Of a stretch of 64,000 nt of DNA, positions 62,432 to 64,000 are shown one piece after another. Origin of the DNA: Streptomyces lucensis JCM 4490. Its GTDB lineage: Bacteria; Actinomycetota; Actinomycetes; Streptomycetales; Streptomycetaceae. The stretch is taken from the NCBI RefSeq assembly GCF_014650035.1, contig NZ_BMUE01000009.1, forward strand, positions 232,766-296,765. Direction: 5' to 3'. The translations under genes and the position numbers were made by a program. Positions within the stretch are counted from its first letter, which is position 1; each line of letters opens with the position of its first letter. The notes beneath the pieces were generated by a model. The model did not search any database. It had not been told where the DNA came from and saw only the letters and a list, made by a program, of their open reading frames with translations.

Positions 62432-62452
62432 CCTGAGCCAACCAGGCTCAAC
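62432..62452 (-). promoter_or_regulatory. HAIR-like element 2 of dnaK
   Basis: Plus-strand CCTGAGC-CAACCAG-GCTCAAC, degenerate but with correct spacing. It reaches within 3 bp of the next gene's stop codon (62455). A possible -35 box (TTGACC) lies between the two elements on the minus strand. Confidence 0.75.
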
Positions 62453-62454
62453 TC

Positions 62455-63474
62455 TTATCCGCTCCTTACACGCAAGTGCCCCGTGACCTGCGTTGATTCC
62501 GTGCGCCGGGGTGGCTGGACAGGGATGCGAAGGAGTACGAGTACGGCCAGCAGGGTCGCCCCCGCCACCCACAGCACCGCTTGCCCACCGGTCCATCCGG
62601 TGTGCACGAGTACCCCGACGAGCACCGACGAGAACGAACCGGCGCCCAGCAGCACGACCGACCCCTGCGGGGTCATCCCCAGCCGCCGCAGCCGGTGCGC
62701 GAGGTGGTCCGGCCGCCGCCTGAGCAGCGGATGCCGGGCCACCAGCCGGGCCAGGACCACGAGGACGGCGTCGGCGGCGGCTACCGCGCCGAGGCAGAAC
62801 ACCACCGCCGCGCTCGGCCCGATCGCGTAGCCCGCGCGCGTGAAGACGACGGCGGACGACAGCAGGAACCCGGTGAACAGCGACCCGCACGCCCCGAGCC
62901 CGACCCGCGCGGGGTGCCAGTTGTGCATCAGGAATCCGGTGAGGGCGGCGGCGAACACGCTCAGCAGGACGGCGAGCCCGTCCATCACCTCGGCGGCGGC
63001 GCAGGCCCCCGCACCGAACGCCGTGATCACACCGACGGTCCCGGCCAGCCCGTCGGCGTGGTCGAGCCCCCGGAAGGTGAGGGAGGCGAACACGATCCAG
63101 CCCACGGCCAGCATCCCGCCCGGCACGCCCGTCTCGTCGTAGGGCACCACGCAGGCCGCCGCCACGGCGGTACCGGCGACGAGCACACGGGCGCGCAGCC
63201 GCCACACGTCCGCGACCAGGCCGAGTGCCGCGACGACGGTGGCGGCGACCAGCAGCCTCGCGACGCCGTCCCCGAGCCGCGCGACCCCCGTCCACTCCCC
63301 CGCCCAGGCGACCAGACAGGTGACGGCCACGACGGCGAGCCCGCCGAGCACCGGCAGGGGCCGCCGGCACCGCCGGTCCAGGATGCCCGCCCGCAGCGCG
63401 GGCATCCTGGACATGGCCGTGAGCACGGCGGCGAGGAGAAGGGCGGTGGTGGCCGCGGCGATCCCGTAGAGCAC
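62455..63474 (-). CDS. MraY/WecA-like phosphoglycosyl transferase homologue, probably impaired
   Basis: 339 aa, about ten TM helices. Layout follows the PNPT family: AGILDRRCRRPLPVLGGLAV, LGLVADVWRLR, FRGLDHADGLAGTVG, LGACGSLFTGF, RRPDHLAHRLRRLGM. The first Asp of the usual DD pair is Ala and the Asp of the GDxGS motif is missing (GACGS), so normal Mg-dependent catalysis is doubtful. GTG 63474 is preferred; the in-frame extension to GTG 63537 is AT-rich and contains a TTA codon. Next to dnaK on the same strand. Confidence 0.72.
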   Translation of the reverse strand: MLYGIAAATTALLLAAVLTAMSRMPALRAGILDRRCRRPLPVLGGLAVVAVTCLVAWAGEWTGVARLGDGVARLLVAATVVAALGLVADVWRLRARVLVAGTAVAAACVVPYDETGVPGGMLAVGWIVFASLTFRGLDHADGLAGTVGVITAFGAGACAAAEVMDGLAVLLSVFAAALTGFLMHNWHPARVGLGACGSLFTGFLLSSAVVFTRAGYAIGPSAAVVFCLGAVAAADAVLVVLARLVARHPLLRRRPDHLAHRLRRLGMTPQGSVVLLGAGSFSSVLVGVLVHTGWTGGQAVLWVAGATLLAVLVLLRIPVQPPRRTESTQVTGHLRVRSG

Positions 63475-63666
63475 GGCTCCAAGGTAGGCGCGAATGCGAC
63501 GATTATGGACGAATAACACGATCCATTGTTCTGTCACACCATCTGATGGCCATTCGGGTGACGGCGGGCGGGTGTCCGACTGAGGGCCCCCTCAGCGACC
63601 CAGATCACCCCGCGCTCACCTACATCCCGACGGAAGATAAGGGTAGTCTCAGACGGACTGCATAAG

Positions 63667-63680
63667 TTACCGCTTAGTAA
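63667..63680 (+). promoter_or_regulatory. Candidate operator TTAC-N6-GTAA
   Basis: TTACCGCTTAGTAA, 25 nt before the EtfD-like start. This palindrome type is what TetR-family fatty-acid-degradation regulators bind in actinobacteria, which would suit this gene; recalled, not verified. Confidence 0.45.
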
Positions 63681-63705
63681 TTTCGAGGCCGCCTCAGGAG
63701 CCCCA

Positions 63706-64000
63706 ATGCAACTCGCCGCGATCGTCGTGTCGCTGGTCCTGACCGTGGTCGGCGTTGCGCTGCTCGCCCGTGCCATCGGCCAGTTCGTCCGGTACTTCAG
63801 GCTGGGCCAGCCCGTCCCCGCCGGAACCCGGACCGACAATCCCTACCAGCGCAGCGTGACCCTGGTCCGGGAGTTCCTGGGCCACACCCGTATGAACCGG
63901 TGGGGCATCGTGGGTGCCGCCCACTGGTTCGTGGCCATCGGGTTCCTGACGCTGCCGCCGACCATCATCAACGCCTACGGCCAGCTCTTCCAGGCCGACT
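63706..64000 (+). CDS. EtfD-like Fe-S membrane oxidoreductase, N-terminal part
   Basis: About 98 codons, cut by the right edge. N-terminal TM helix (LAAIVVSLVLTVVGVALLAR), then IGQFVRYFRLGQPVPAG, SVTLVREFLGHTRMNRWGIV and a second TM region beginning AAHWFVAIGFLTLPPTI. This matches the NarI-like membrane part of actinobacterial (Fe-S)-binding reductases such as mycobacterial EtfD, which reoxidises electron-transfer flavoprotein in beta-oxidation. The 4Fe-4S and CCG domains would be beyond the window. CAGGAG 5 nt before the ATG. Confidence 0.75.
   Translation, partial: MQLAAIVVSLVLTVVGVALLARAIGQFVRYFRLGQPVPAGTRTDNPYQRSVTLVREFLGHTRMNRWGIVGAAHWFVAIGFLTLPPTIINAYGQLFQAD

Overview
The window is about 72 % G+C with near-total G/C at third codon positions. 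It uses many GTG and TTG starts and carries HAIR (HspR) operators in front of dnaK and clpB. Gene content and order (asd-lysC, recR-ybaB, purA, fba-pyrE, clpB, hspR-dnaJ-grpE-dnaK) point to a Streptomyces core chromosome. From memory it matches the S. coelicolor/S. lividans interval around SCO3611 to SCO3672; this was not checked by alignment. No tRNA, rRNA, CRISPR array, IS element or prophage was seen.

Layout. 0-8 kb: start of an S9 peptidase, a SURF1 protein, an ECF sigma factor co-translated with a membrane protein, then asd-lysC, a DUF5063 protein, recR and ybaB. 8-21 kb: a stand-alone SLATT membrane protein with a TTA codon, a receptor Ser/Thr kinase, a class III aminotransferase with a GntR regulator, a lipoprotein, purA, a lipid-kinase-like gene, and a GbsR/MarR regulator divergent from an ABC exporter. 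21-30 kb: Uma2 protein, P450, two tandem paralogous NarL-type two-component systems, an acyltransferase and an alpha/beta hydrolase. 30-33 kb: kynurenine pathway (formamidase, kynureninase, tryptophan dioxygenase). 33-36 kb: a looser, less typical stretch with a MerR regulator, a probably broken gene, a small GvpU-like protein and a cold-shock gene. 36-48 kb: MFS exporter, fba, pyrE, aldose epimerase, SRPBCC protein, membrane spermidine-synthase-like protein, DUF2617, a Gly/Ser/Cys-rich membrane protein, a KAT-like aminotransferase, a multipass membrane protein and a YbjN protein. 48-51 kb: clpB. 51.4-56.3 kb: an uncharacterised accessory locus. 56-64 kb: an orphan sugar-binding lipoprotein, the dnaK operon, a MraY/WecA-like protein that appears catalytically impaired, and the start of an EtfD-like Fe-S oxidoreductase.

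The best candidate for an undescribed system is 51.5-56.3 kb. A secreted peptide of about 60 residues is coupled, with two bases between genes, to a Rieske-like protein without cluster ligands. They are divergent from three tandem paralogous regulators (TrmB/PLD-like sensor plus C-terminal LuxR-type HTH), and a fourth paralogue converges on the third. I read this as a possible peptide-signalling or modified-peptide locus; that is inference only.

Regulatory logic visible in the DNA: HAIR sites tie clpB and dnaK to HspR. A perfect palindrome separates the MarR-type gene from its exporter. Overlapping stop/start codons mark translational coupling in several operons, and strong hairpins end many transcription units.
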